The notes below the pieces were generated by a model, which was not told the origin of the DNA, did no database searches, and saw nothing but the letters and a program-made list of their open reading frames with translations. From Macrophomina tecta (taxonomy: Eukaryota > Ascomycota > Dothideomycetes > Botryosphaeriales > Botryosphaeriaceae): a DNA stretch of 64,000 nucleotides. A program made the translations under genes and the position numbers. The stretch covers positions 2,046,001-2,110,000 of the forward strand of contig JAKSGN010000035.1 in assembly GCA_024180945.1 (NCBI GenBank), given 5' to 3'. Shown here piece by piece: positions 12,344 to 23,339 of the stretch. Position 1 is the first letter of the stretch. Every line of letters starts with the position of its first letter.

Positions 12344-12542
12344 TTTGGCTTTGGAGCGGGTGGCTGCGAGACTGTGTCCGAGTAGAAGCAGAAGCGCAGT
12401 GTGTTGTTGATTGGAGAGCGGGCGGTGGCAGAATGAATTCGCGCGCAGGGTGCAATGACGCTCCGTCATGATCGGCGGCGCGTCTCTTTCTTCGAGCTTC
12501 CTTTCCGTCGCAACCGCCACAACTTCTGCACAACACACAAAA

Positions 12543-13866
12543 ATGCCCTTCGCACAACTGGTAATAGGATCGCCTGGCGCAGGCAAGTCCACCTACTGCA
12601 ATGGCATGCACCAGTTCATGTCTGCAATCGGCCGGAAGTGCTCCGTTGTCAACCTCGACCCAGCGAACGATCATACCTCATACCCCGTCGCCCTCGATGT
12701 GCGCGACCTAGTGACACTTGAAGAGATTATGGAGGCAGAGGAGCTTGGGCCCAATGGAGGTGTCTTGTACGCCTTGGAGGAGCTTGAACATAACTTGGAT
12801 TGGCTAGAGGCGGGTTTGAAGGAACTCGGGGGTGCGCTTTCTTCCCGCAAGGCGCTGTGGCCGTGCTAACGCAGGGCAATCCAGATGACTATATACTATT
12901 CGACTGCCCAGGACAGGTGGAGCTCTTCACGCACCACTCTTCCTTACGCCATATCTTCTTAAAGCTCGAAAAGCTCGGGTATAGAGTCCGCGGTCCTTCC
13001 CAGATTACTCTGTGCTGGCAGATGCTGACGACATGCCATTACAGCTCGTAGTAGTGCAGCTCACCGACTCATATGTAATCTCTCAACCTTCGCTGTATAT
13101 CTCTGCTCTCCTCGTTGCCCTCCGCGGCATGCTCCAGATGGACCTACCCCACATCAACGTCCTTACCAAGATCGATAACCTCCGCAACCACCCCGATCTC
13201 CCATTCAACCTCGACTTTTACACCGAAGTCCAAGCGCTAGATTACTTGCTACCATATTTGGAAGCTGAGCAGGGTTCACGCTTTGGCGCAAGAGTATCGG
13301 CGCCGTCGGCGGACAAAGGCGATGAAGAGGAGGTGGACTTGGACAACCTACGCGACGAGGACGACCCTCGGAAACCCAAGTCGAAGTTCTCAGCATTGAA
13401 TTCCGCTATATGTGAGATGATTGAGAACTTCGGCTTGCTATCATTCCATACATTAGCGGTCGAGGACAAACAATCCATGCTGACGCTTCTTCGGGCTATT
13501 GACCGAGCAGGTGGATACGCTTTCGGTGGTACAGAGGGGGTTAATGAGACGGTTTGGCAGGTCGCCATGCGCGAAGGAGAGACTATGATGGAGCCGCGCG
13601 ATGTTCAGGAACGCTGGCTGGACAGGAGAGACGAGTTTGACGAGATGGAGAGAGAGGCTTGGAAGAAAGAAGCAGAGATCGAGGCAGGAGGCCCGCCACC
13701 AGGGCCTCAGAGCGTGCGGACAGAACGAAATGATCAGCCAGTAGCCTCAGGAGCTGGTGGAAAGTCATTTGAGGACATGGATTTGGACGAAATGGAGGAA
13801 CTCAGTAAGAAAGGCACTATACCCGGTGGAGGGGACAGTGGGATCAAGGTGGTGCGGAAGGGTTGA
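12543..13866 (+). CDS. GPN2: GPN-loop GTPase 2
   Basis: 403 aa GTPase that, with its paralogues, supports assembly and nuclear import of RNA polymerase II. Exons are 12543..12831, 12885..12985 and 13045..13866. The P-loop GSPGAGKST lies at residues 9-17, the family-defining Gly-Pro-Asn insert at 69-71 and the G3 motif in FDCPGQVELF. TKID is the guanine-specificity motif. The C-terminus is an acidic/basic charged tail containing DMDLDEMEEL. Intron 1 uses the acceptor AATCCAG, giving LGDDYILFD. Intron 2 needs a non-consensus donor, AGA|GTCCGC, to give GYR-LVVVQLTDSY, which matches the family; the more canonical-looking alternatives break the frame. Confidence 0.93.
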
Positions 13867-14321
13867 GAGTAAAATGATTAAGCAATGCAAGATAATTAGA
13901 GAACTCCAGAGCATCTTGAGGTTGATTCGTTTGCTCTTGCGATGCCTCTCTTTCCGGATTTAAGGGGATGATGGCAGGCAGGCGGAATATACTCCGGTTC
14001 ACAATGTTACGTTTATCTATCTGCAGCATCCTACACAATGCGTGGTATGTCCAAAGCATTTTACGGGAAACCAGCAACTGATCTATGTTGTGTTGTTTTT
14101 GGATGGCCATTGTTACGTCAGTGCCCCGCGCTACTATCGATAGCTTTAGTTGGAGCTTTCGAAAGTCACGGCGTCATTGACACAATCAGCCCACCACATC
14201 AAGTCAACATATATTGCCCCAATTGCGAAGCGGCCACTCCAACTGTAATTTACAGTGCACAATAGCGACCATCATAGCTTCCTCACGCGTCAAATCCCGC
14301 TTCACCCGCCTTCTGCGCACC
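13867..14321. other. Intergenic region
   Basis: GPN2 3' flank and promoter of the next gene, 455 bp. No gene, RNA or repeat seen. Confidence 0.6.
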
Positions 14322-15497
14322 ATGTCGACTACATCCGGCAGCGCAGAGAAGGGCCCCGCGCCGTGGAAGAGCACCTTCCTGTCGCATCTCTCAAAGCTCG
14401 ACTCGCCCGAATTCGTCCTTTCAACCGTGGAGAAGGCGCCCGAGGGCTCTGCAGTTCCCTATGTACCACGAGCTCGCTATTGTATCTTCAGAGGATTCTG
14501 GGCAGAGCTGCCCGAGAACAAGCACAACAATGCACCCCAGAACGAACGCGTCTACGAGAGCGATCTGCCAACATTCTCGACCGATATCCGCATGCACAAG
14601 GTCCCGGAGATCTTCGGCTCGAGCGCCGGTCACGCGAGCAACGAGGAGCAGTGGCAGGGCTCTGGCGGAGGTGGCCCGATTGAGGCTGTCTACTGGGTCA
14701 AGCCCACTATGACACAGTGGAGGATCAAGGGCGACGCGTTCGTGCTCGGACCGGATATTGAGGGCGATGGTGAGGAAAGCTCTGGAGTACGGACGGTCAA
14801 GAGCGAGGTGGGGAAGAGGATGCGCGTGGTGCAGCCGGGCAAAGAGACAGGCTGGAGCTGGGCGAAGGAGATCACGGCGCACTTTGGCAACACTTCTCCG
14901 GGCTTGCGAGGTTAGTGCTCCCTCCCTCAGATCTTTTCGTTTCCCTTTCCCGTAGCGGGCTGCTCGTCGCACTTCGTTTTCGTCTGTACGCGGACATGGG
15001 GGTTGGTCAGTCGACATTTCCTGGTCAGGCAGCACTCATGAGGCGGGATACGGATGCAGGAAAAGGAGTCCCAGTCCATGGTGTTGGAAATTGGCTACGT
15101 TGAAGCGAGGCATGGAGATGCAAGGGAAAGGGTGGCTTTCTGGGTTTCCCGTACTAGCTGAGGGAAGCGAGCATGCCACCCACAGGGAATTCTTGTGGTA
15201 CCTGCTGGGATGCTTGTAGCACGAGCTTACTGACAGCCCTCACATTTACCAGGCAGCTTTCGCGCACCTCCTCCGGGGCGGCCAGTTACCGAGCCCTACG
15301 ATGACAAGAACCTCAAGTTGGGGTCAAAGGTTGAGGACCTGCACGACCCCATTGCACGCAAGCATTTCAGAGTCGTGGTCATCAGGCCGCAAGAGGTGGA
15401 ACAGACAGACATTAGTGATCCCGAGAAGGCTAGGCGCTACCTGTACAAGTACGAACAGGCCACGGCGGAGTGGAAGATGCAGGAGCTGTGGCCGTAG
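14322..15497 (+). CDS. FMN-binding pyridoxamine-phosphate-oxidase-like protein (Alr4036 type)
   Basis: 277 aa from exons 14322..14910 and 15253..15497, with a rather long intron of 342 nt (GTTAGT..CCAG). The N-terminal half carries the split-barrel flavin-binding fold in the Alr4036/Pyridox_oxase_2 arrangement: PWKSTFLSHL, then YCIFRGFWAEL, SDLPTFSTDIRMHKV and AVYWVKPTMTQWRIKG. The second exon supplies the Pro-rich GSFRAPPPGRP loop and the terminal FRVVVIRPQEVEQTDIS...EWKMQELWP, where family members end. These proteins bind FMN but usually lack pyridoxamine oxidase activity; the substrate is unknown. The ATG at 14322 has a CACC context. An in-frame TTG-initiated extension upstream is not credible. 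Confidence 0.85.
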
Positions 15498-16767
15498 ATT
15501 GGAGGCTGAGGGTGGTTGGGGCTCATTAGGGAGAGGAGTGCGTTTCCGTATCACGTTCTGAGGCGCTGATGACAGAAGCAATCAGCGTAGCTGCATGTCA
15601 TCACATCGATCAAAACTTGCCCCTGTGGTGGACGCGTGTGAAATGCATTGAGCTGCTGCAGAGTTTTCTACTGAACAGCACCAAGAATCAAGCGTCTGGG
15701 AGCTCTGAAGGCGGTTCAGATCGCCCAGCGAGGAGTGCGCTCATTCCCGAGCAGCCGCAAAAGACGTCCGGATGCCTACGTGTCCTCCGTCTTCTTTGGC
15801 TCAAACATCGAGGAGCGGACGAATTCTTCTCCTCACTGCACAGGTATGCGGGAAGGATGGGAGGGGCCACGAGTTGGCAGCGCACGCAATATAGAATCCC
15901 GGTAAAGCTCGCTTTCCCATCATGCAGCATCCCATGTGCGTAAAAAAGAACTCGCAGCTCGATTTGGATAGACGATCCCACACCGCTCATAACAACAGTA
16001 AGCGCCGTTATAAGAACATGGGTTCAGTACCAGGACAGCGGTTGCTTGCCTCTCACAGGCCGGTCGCGGCCTTGGGGCGCGTTAGACAGCTCAGCAATGC
16101 AGGCGTTCTTTCAGCGGGCGCATGCAGCATCACACGAGCCAATGGCAGTGCCGAGGCTCCTGATGGGGCGTTGATGGGGGCGGGCGCGGCGGGTGCGGCA
16201 CGGAGGGGGATCGAAGCGGGTGCCCACTGCCAGCGATTACCTTGCCGTGACCGTTTTACTAAGACTTGACGGGCGGGCGGGTGCGGCGTCGAGTGGAGAT
16301 ACGAGCGGAGCGAGCGACCGCGGCAAACACTCCCCGTCGTGATCCCGCGCTGCAGGCTTGGTGACAAGCGAAGGTACCAGATAGACGGTAGTCTTAGTGG
16401 GTGCAGACCGGGTGCCGCGGAATTAGCCTTTGGTTATCTAAAGCGAAAGCGAACAGGGTGGTGCCGTTGTGCGTGCGCGGTGCCGAAGACCCAAGGAGCT
16501 CCCGCGCCGGAGACGTGACCGCGAAGAACCCAGGTCTGCCCCGTGCACAACCCTGCCCTTCCTGCTCTCTATGGTTCGCCCACTTTCTTCTCTCTCCTCT
16601 CTTCCCCTCCTAATTGAATCGAGCGCAAACGACGAAGTTACCCTAAGCCCGCCGGCTCCGCCATATTCCTGTCTCTACCCCGCGGCCAAAACAAACTGCC
16701 CTGCCACCGAGGTGTACGCCAATTTCTGTCGCGCGCGCCCCATAAATACCGCACCGTCTATTTCGTG
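15498..16767. other. Intergenic region, no supported gene
   Basis: About 1.27 kb between genes on the same strand. Frames here are short and Arg/Ala/Pro-rich. A CATAAATACC element lies ~28 bp before the next start codon and may be a weak TATA-like site. Nothing else recognised. Confidence 0.5.
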
Positions 16768-17820
16768 ATGTCCGATTCCGAGAAGTGCTTCACCTTCCTC
16801 CGCGACAATATCCCCTCATGGCTGGAGGAGCTGCAACGAATCGCGCAGAAGATCGAGGAGAAGCAAGATGAGATCGCCAAGGTCCCTGTCGTCCAGAAGA
16901 CCCTGAAGAAGACAGGCTCTACCGAAACACTCAAGGAAGGAAAAGAGGCCGTGCTGGAGCAGGACGGATCCAATGCTCCCGTGCCCGCCTTCGAACAACC
17001 TCACATTCCCAACCAAGCCGAACGCCAGGCTCTCGCCAATGCCAATCGTAAGCGGAAGACCGCTTCGGTCCTGTCCAAGACTTCCGGTCCCACCAAATAT
17101 CGCACACGGAGCATGATCGTTGTATACTACGATGCTGAAGTTCAGAAGGCCTTCGAAGGATTAGTCCGGAATATTGGTACGGGTCGCAACATGCTGAGGA
17201 AGGGAAAGATGGCCGCTCGGATGGAGGCTATGGCCGCAGACACTGAGGATGATGATGATAATGATGACGACGAGAACGGCGATGACTTCGACCCCGTTCT
17301 TGCGAAGCTCCAGTTCCGACCACGCGCCGGCCTCGGTGGGTTCCGTACAACCAGAGGCATGGGCCCCGCTGGATTTGGTGGTGATGCTGGATCCGAGGGG
17401 TTCGATGCGGCAGATAAGGCATTGGAGAACGCCCAGAGTCTCTGTGAGCGCGGCGCACATCAATCATTGCGTGATGGCGATTGCCGTACTGAGCTGGAGG
17501 GTGCCCGGAAGAGCTTTGAAGAGGTGATGAAGACCTGTGAAGTGGAGATCAAGAAACAGGAAGAGAAGGCTGCAAAGGCTGCAGAGAAGGCCGCCGAGAA
17601 GGCCAGACAACGCGAGCAAGCCCGTCAATCCCAGAACGGCACGGACGCCATGGACACTGATTCCAAGCTTGCGCCAGCGCCAATGCAGATCACGATCAAT
17701 GGGGCCGTCAACGGCGGCTCCAAGATTGATGCTATAGAGGTCGACGACAACCCATCAGATGATGAAGACTTCGTCTTGCCAACGCTACCTCGGAATATAC
17801 GCTTGACATCACGTGGTTAG
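16768..17820 (+). CDS. Uncharacterised fungal protein with acidic and coiled-coil segments
   Basis: 350 aa, single exon. I do not recognise a named family. The N-terminus (SEKCFTFLRDNIPSWLEEL, then a Glu/Lys-rich helix) and a central core (KRKTASVLSKTSGPTKYR, then SMIVVYYDAEVQKAFEGLVR and NIGTGRNMLRKGKM) look folded and conserved. They are followed by an Asp run at ~155-170, a Gly-rich stretch (RAGLGGFRTTRGMGPAGFGG), a helix, and a Lys/Ala/Glu coiled coil around 250-280. The C-terminus is acidic (DDNPSDDEDFVLP), resembling a SUMO-interacting or nuclear-partner motif, which is speculation. The charge pattern suggests a nuclear protein. The ATG at 16768 is used; the preceding GTG is not a eukaryotic start. 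Confidence 0.8.
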   Translation: MSDSEKCFTFLRDNIPSWLEELQRIAQKIEEKQDEIAKVPVVQKTLKKTGSTETLKEGKEAVLEQDGSNAPVPAFEQPHIPNQAERQALANANRKRKTASVLSKTSGPTKYRTRSMIVVYYDAEVQKAFEGLVRNIGTGRNMLRKGKMAARMEAMAADTEDDDDNDDDENGDDFDPVLAKLQFRPRAGLGGFRTTRGMGPAGFGGDAGSEGFDAADKALENAQSLCERGAHQSLRDGDCRTELEGARKSFEEVMKTCEVEIKKQEEKAAKAAEKAAEKARQREQARQSQNGTDAMDTDSKLAPAPMQITINGAVNGGSKIDAIEVDDNPSDDEDFVLPTLPRNIRLTSRG

Positions 17821-18797
17821 GGGTCCTCATGGACCAAAAAGTTCGTCTCTTCTTGATTTTCATCATCCGCCTCTCCGGAGTCCAAGCATCGATACCTGTT
17901 GATACCTCCAAAGCATACGAGCGGCTCAATGTTTTGCTTCTTTTCCTGCCTTCTCTTGCGTAAGATATCCTATGAAAGTCCTCACGGATAGGATATCCAC
18001 TTTGTCCTAGCCCGGGTGTGCGGCAGTATTGTTCCTTTTCTACTTGTCTCTTTGTAACGAAAAACTAAAGCATGTCTCATTTCCAAGGAGTCTCACCTCT
18101 ATGCAACGATTGGGATGTGCGGGGACCTGCAAAGATAAAGTCCGGTTGCGACGTCCTTCATATATAGTTGCAGCAGTATGCATGGTTGTTCCTACAGAAG
18201 CCTAATCATCAGACTCGCCAGGGTGGTTAGGTGTGGCCGGATTGCTGCAGGTCCTCCCATGGCCAATTCCTTTTTTACGATCGTCACGTTTCGATGCAGC
18301 GACTTTTTCTACCTCGGAATTTTTTTCTTACATGGCTACGTAGTTCTAATGCCTTCGTTCTTTACAAAAGAGATTGTATATTTCGCTCACTTTAGCTGCA
18401 TTTTCTCCCCGAACCTTCTGCTCATTATCTGGAAGGCTTTCCGTCTAATTTACATCCTATCTGCAGGCCCCATATGCCTTCACATGCGAACATATTCCCC
18501 TTGCGCGCCACACCGTTCCCGCAAAGCTGTCTATGGCTGTAGATTATAGCTCGCTCCGCCGGGCAGCCCAATGGCATGCAAGGATTGGTTTTCTGATGTG
18601 CGCGGTTGTGCTTGGGTCCGCAGCTTCTCTACGCGGAAGGCGCCTGCCGGCTTCGTCGCTCACATTTTCCGCACTCTCCTCTTTGTCACATCGCTCATCG
18701 CAATTCTTACCTCTCCCTCAACCCACAATCAACCTCGAACTCCGAGAGCAGGGTGGAGCCTGCATGTCGGTGAGCTGCGGCCACCTTTGTCTTCGCC
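17821..18797. other. Intergenic region with an inverted repeat
   Basis: 3' flank of the preceding gene, then promoter of the next. AT-rich relative to its surroundings. Apart from the hairpin at 17964-17997, I see nothing. Confidence 0.55.
17964..17997 (+). repeat. Perfect 9-bp inverted repeat (possible 3' UTR hairpin)
   Basis: GATATCCTA at 17964-17972 and its exact reverse complement TAGGATATC at 17989-17997 flank a 16-nt loop, about 145 bp after the stop codon of the uncharacterised gene upstream. It could form a hairpin in the mRNA tail or be a binding site for a dimeric factor. Confidence 0.6.
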
Positions 18798-20720
18798 ATG
18801 CCTTCCAAAAAGCCACCTAGGTCCTCCGCCGTCTCTGTAAGCCCTCACTTCACTGAACTAGTCACTCATCTGCAGCTGACCTCCACCCAGCGAAGTCAAC
18901 AGCGGATGCGCCATCGTTCTCCATCATTGGGTGATTCGCAACACTCAGGCAGTGAGCCTGTGAGTATCCCTTCGCGTCTCCCAACCGCCATCTCCATTAA
19001 CTTCCACCTCACCCCACCCAGACAAGCCCCGTCGTTCCGATCAGCACTGCCTCAAAGATTAAGAAACGCCCGGGAATTCTAGATGGCCTCCACCCAAGTC
19101 AAGATATCCTTGGTGGCATGCCGTTCCCGTGGGAACCTGACTCTATGTCAGCACCGCCTCCTTTGAGCGGATACACGACTCGAGGCAGGCTGCACGGTTT
19201 CAAGGATGCGCTTTATGACGCAAAAATCCACCCCATGGATAAGATTACGCGGCCGAAGCAAATGGCCAAAAGGGAGCAAAAGGCACAAGCATTGCGGGAT
19301 CTGTTGAAGAGTCCTGATGATGATTCGGATGGCGATGGTGCCATTGTGCTTTCGAGTTCCGAAGACTCGGGCGATACTGAAGATGACGATCAGAGGCCGA
19401 TTTTGAAGCGACAGAATCGGAGTTCTGGGCTCGGGAGAGAGACCAGAAAGCCTCTGTACAGCTCGAAGAAGCATCTGATTGATCATCTCCTGGGGAGAGA
19501 TGACGAGGAGCCACCCTCTAAGAGGAGGAAGAAGATCCATCAATCTACTGAAACAGATTCCGCGACCAGAGCCTCCACCGATACAGTGCGTTCTGATACC
19601 TCGCTACAGCCGACTTCAAGCAGGAAGAAAGTAAGCAAGGGAACATTGGTTAGTCTAACCCCCCTTAGCCCGCTTTGGTGACGGGCTTGATGTCTGGATG
19701 CTGCAACCGGGAACACGTTATTTCAAGCATGAGCATTTGGTTTTCTATTTCACTGACACAGAGGTTGCCTACTAGCAACTTTCCGTCGGCGCCCATGATG
19801 GAAACCAGCCAATTCCCTGTACCTACCCCGAGACATCGCTTCGCGATGTTAACTCCCTGGGAGATTCGCCGCTGTTCGTGGACAGCCCACCCTCCTCTAT
19901 TGAAGAGACCATCCAACGCTCTATGGAAGTCATCAAAGAGATGAGCCGACTACTTCCCCGCTTTCCGGCTATCGAGGAGCACTTAAAGCGATCGAAAAAA
20001 GAGTCGGTTCAGGTACACGAGGATGCCGCGGAAGTCAGGACGACACTTGAACATCTCCATGAAAGGCTTCCGCTCTCCCACCCGTACGGCTCTGAGAAGG
20101 AGAATCTGCCGAATACCTCAGAAGATGATGGTATCCTCAACGTCGCGTACGAGGACAACGAAATCGTAGACCATGGAACTTCCCGCCGAGTCGAGGACGA
20201 TGAAACAATGAGGCATGGAACCTCTCGTCAAACTGAAAACAGTGAACGGCAAGACAATCTACGTTCTCTTTACACCGAGCTCATGCCGTCTCCAGATACC
20301 CTTCCGCAGCAGCTGAGTGGTAAGGAGCCCCAGGAAGGAATTTTCTCTGGCACGCGGCGGTTTACCGAGCATCGGCACGCCATTTTGCACCAGCAAGCAC
20401 GAGAGAAGCATTCAACGGAAAATCCGCCTGCTCAATCCCAAGTCGCCAGCAGCTTGCAGCCTCTTGTCCAGAATGACTCGAGCTCCAGGACATTATCATT
20501 GGGGAGACAAAAGGGTTCTACTGCAGCACTTCGAGTAGAAGAAAGCTCATCGCCGAGGGGATCAGCTCTTAAGGATACGCATTTGACTTTGTCGCAATCT
20601 GCAGCACTTGACAACCTGCAGATTGGTAGCCAAGTAGTAGAGGAGACTCAGCCGCCATCCGAGGAGTGCGAGCTTGATTCGGAGAATACTCTCTTTGAAG
20701 AAGCCATCAACGCAGGATAG
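18798..20720 (+). CDS. Uncharacterised, largely disordered, probably nuclear protein
   Basis: 571 aa from exons 18798..18959, 19022..19630 and 19776..20720. Intron 1 (GTGAGT..CCCAG) joins SEP to TSPVVPISTASKIKKRPGI. Intron 2 (GTAAGC..ACTAG) joins SRKK to QLSVGAHDG; both keep phase 0 and the sum is in frame. The best conserved-looking part is residues ~75-130 (GILDGLHPSQDILGGMPFPW, RGRLHGFKDALYDAKIHPMD, then a Lys/Gln/Ala helix). After it come an acidic Ser/Asp stretch, a PSKRRKK nuclear-localisation-like cluster, a Glu/Lys helix, and a Ser/Thr/Gln-rich tail with two near-identical HGTSRxxE(D/N) units. I recognise no domain. A 39-nt GTAAGC..TGCAG stretch within exon 1 might also be removed without frame change. 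Confidence 0.7.
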
Positions 20721-21252
20721 TCTGCTCAGCCTGGCCTCGTCAATCACTGCATTCAAATTCCCATCCTCAAAAGGCTCTGCAAGGGGCCTTCATACATCGT
20801 ATCGCTCCATCCGACTCACGATAGATTAACTCATTGTCCAGCGTAATGAGGGGCCCCCTCGCCTCTGCGTCGCTATGCCATTGATGCAAGCCATGGCGCC
20901 ATCGTCGCTAACATCAAGATAACTTAGCATTGTTCTTTCTTTACGCTGGCGTTATTCTTCTGGTGAGCTGTTTTTTTTTGACGACCTTTGACACGGAAGG
21001 ATGGATTTTCTTGGCTGTACCGAGGTCTTCTTTGTAAATCGCGTATTATATTCCGCAAACATCGACGTCACATAGCTCTTTGTACTTAGCTCCCACGTAA
21101 AATGAGGCCCTGTTGCTCAAGTTACCTTTTGTTTCAATCTTATACAATTGAATAAATCTCCAGCACCGTTCCTTCAGGAGGGTTTCTTCGAAAGCCTGCT
21201 TGCCAGACTTCGTCCTATCGTACTTTCGACGTATTCTAACATCCTCTTAAGA
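20721..21252. other. Intergenic region
   Basis: 532 bp between two unrecognised genes on the same strand, with a short poly-T run near 20970. No feature recognised. Confidence 0.5.
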
Positions 21253-23148
21253 ATGGCTAAAGAAACATCACCAGATGAGGATACACCAGCGGCAAACCTC
21301 CGCAGAAAGCTGAAGAAAATTGTACCACGAAACATTGATGCTGTTTCTTGTTCCGTTGGGGACGACGCGAAGAATCTCCTCGACGTCGCCGTCGCTTATG
21401 TCATGCTCACAAACAATGGTAGTCAACCATGGGGATATCTGACGCTAAAGGACTTCGGTAGCAGCCTGTCCAATGAAGTATCAGGAAAAGATATGGGAAA
21501 AATTGCAAAAGAAGAGGCAACCGACGCCGCCACTGCCCTCTGGGAATTCGTCCAGTGGGGTAAGAAGCTATTCACCCCTCTCTGGCCCAGCATCATCGAC
21601 ATCTTCGAAACCTTGAAGCGCACGGTTGATGGCACGTGCCAACTCCGAGCACCGGATTACGATCTCTGGAAGCGTGCTGGAAAAGATGGCGAGCCCTCCT
21701 TTACTTGGGAGCCGCTTGACAAGAACGATCCCGACCCTTCCCTCAGGCTGCTGGCGCGGCTGTCGGCACCCGGCCGCTACGAACTCACCCCTTGGCGGAG
21801 GGGCACCGCAGCACACATGCTGAGGGTCATCCGCGACACGGACTCGTACGCAGACCCGGGCTCGAAGAGCTTCCTGGCGGACCTGTCGCAGCTCGAGATC
21901 GTCGCGGGCGTCATGCTCCTGGCGAACCGCTCGCGCGACGATGACCTCAAGGCGCTGAGCAGGAAAATCACCAGTCTGCGCGACATCACCAAGGTGGACC
22001 AACAACGCATCGTCGTGGCAGACAAGCGTATAAACAAGTTCTTCGCCCGCGAGGCCAAGGCCAGGGAGACGATTCTCGTGCCCGGGATGGGTGACTATGC
22101 GAGGGGCTATTGGTTCGCGAGGTTCGAGGAGTTGGGCCGCGTTGGCGCGAGGAACGACCACGACTTCAACAAGGAGTACCCAGATGATGTCGACGGACCG
22201 GCCGTGATCGTACCGATTTTGGGGGGGAAGAAGAGGATGGCTGAGGTACTGGAGGAAAATCGGGGAGGTCGGCCGGCCGCTGCGCCGAAGTGGACGATGG
22301 CACCGGCACCGGTGGCCGTGGCAGAGGTGGTGGAGGGCCAGGTAGAGATGTTCGAGGAGCCGGGCATCGAGAGCATGCTCCTGGGACTCCTGTGGTTCCA
22401 TGCCCACACTCTCGACGCCATACTGGCAAAGGGATCTAAATGGAGTTTTGCCCAGAGTGAGGACTACTTCGAACGCCATTTTCGTTTCCTCGACTGGGTA
22501 GTCGCAAGGAGGCAAATCAGTGTCCACAGCAAGCTGAACGGTCTGCCTGAGGGCGACGTGGAAACTGCCCATGCTCATATAGATATGCTGCAATACGAAG
22601 ACATCAGCAAGGCTATTGCTAATCGGAAGCGACTTTTTGAGGGTGCTAAGAAATGGGCTTACGGCCGGGGGCCGCACGACAAACAAGCTGGCGGAGATGA
22701 AGATCCTGTTGTCGAGAAGAGGGGAGCAAATTCCGAATCCACCTCAGAGCCTCAGATCATCAGAGCGCGTTATGTGTCAAAGCAAAAGGAAGAGCTGGCT
22801 AACAAAAGCCCTTGGGAAGTTTTGACGCGTAGTCTTCGAGATCCAAGTGGTCTGGTGCTCGGAAAAGATGAGGACGGGACCAAAATCGCATTGTTCACGA
22901 TTTTAATGGATGAAGGTGGCCGCAAGCCTTGGTTCGACCATACCTTGTCTTTTTGGAAATCGAGGTTATACGCCCCCGCGGTCCTTGCCAACCGTCTACA
23001 ATACCGGCCCTGGAGACCGCCGGAGAGCGAGGACACTCACGAGCTCATCGCGGACATATACGAGGAGCTATACGGCATGGCCGCCTCCAAAGTCCAGTCT
23101 GGGGAACTCAGGCTCCCCTTCCGCTTTCCGTTCGAGGACAGAGTCTGA
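21253..23148 (+). CDS. Unrecognised 631-residue protein
   Basis: Single open frame of 631 codons from the ATG at 21253; the frame also continues upstream, but only from a TTG. I do not recognise any domain. Composition is that of a folded, mostly helical soluble protein rich in Trp, Asp, Arg and Leu: for example LLDVAVAYVMLTNNGSQPWG, ELTPWRRGTAAHMLRVIRD and WSFAQSEDYFERHFRFLDWV. A Val/Ala/Pro-rich linker lies near residues 340-370. There is no signal peptide or membrane segment. The frame stops at 23148, but the +2 frame immediately downstream looks protein-like and leads into the next gene, so the two may be one gene. It could be a lineage-restricted gene. Confidence 0.65.
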   Translation: MAKETSPDEDTPAANLRRKLKKIVPRNIDAVSCSVGDDAKNLLDVAVAYVMLTNNGSQPWGYLTLKDFGSSLSNEVSGKDMGKIAKEEATDAATALWEFVQWGKKLFTPLWPSIIDIFETLKRTVDGTCQLRAPDYDLWKRAGKDGEPSFTWEPLDKNDPDPSLRLLARLSAPGRYELTPWRRGTAAHMLRVIRDTDSYADPGSKSFLADLSQLEIVAGVMLLANRSRDDDLKALSRKITSLRDITKVDQQRIVVADKRINKFFAREAKARETILVPGMGDYARGYWFARFEELGRVGARNDHDFNKEYPDDVDGPAVIVPILGGKKRMAEVLEENRGGRPAAAPKWTMAPAPVAVAEVVEGQVEMFEEPGIESMLLGLLWFHAHTLDAILAKGSKWSFAQSEDYFERHFRFLDWVVARRQISVHSKLNGLPEGDVETAHAHIDMLQYEDISKAIANRKRLFEGAKKWAYGRGPHDKQAGGDEDPVVEKRGANSESTSEPQIIRARYVSKQKEELANKSPWEVLTRSLRDPSGLVLGKDEDGTKIALFTILMDEGGRKPWFDHTLSFWKSRLYAPAVLANRLQYRPWRPPESEDTHELIADIYEELYGMAASKVQSGELRLPFRFPFEDRV

Positions 23149-23339
23149 AGAGGCTGCCTATCCTTGAGAAAGAAGGGAGCGGAAGCAAAAAGACGGTTGA
23201 CGACGGTGATAGCGCGCGTCTCACAAGCGAAGGCCTTGCTGGAAGCCTGGCTCCGGAGAAGCGTCGGAAGCCCGAGCAGTTCAGCTTCCTGTCACACCAC
23301 CCTTCCGAAGACTCTTCCTGGGAGGCGACGCAGCCGGGT

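Noticed and set aside
21568..22686. 372-codon minus-strand frame opposite the 631-residue protein
   Set aside because: Shadow frame: Arg/His/Leu/Val-rich composition typical of antisense translation of a GC-rich gene; the plus-strand frame has better amino-acid composition.
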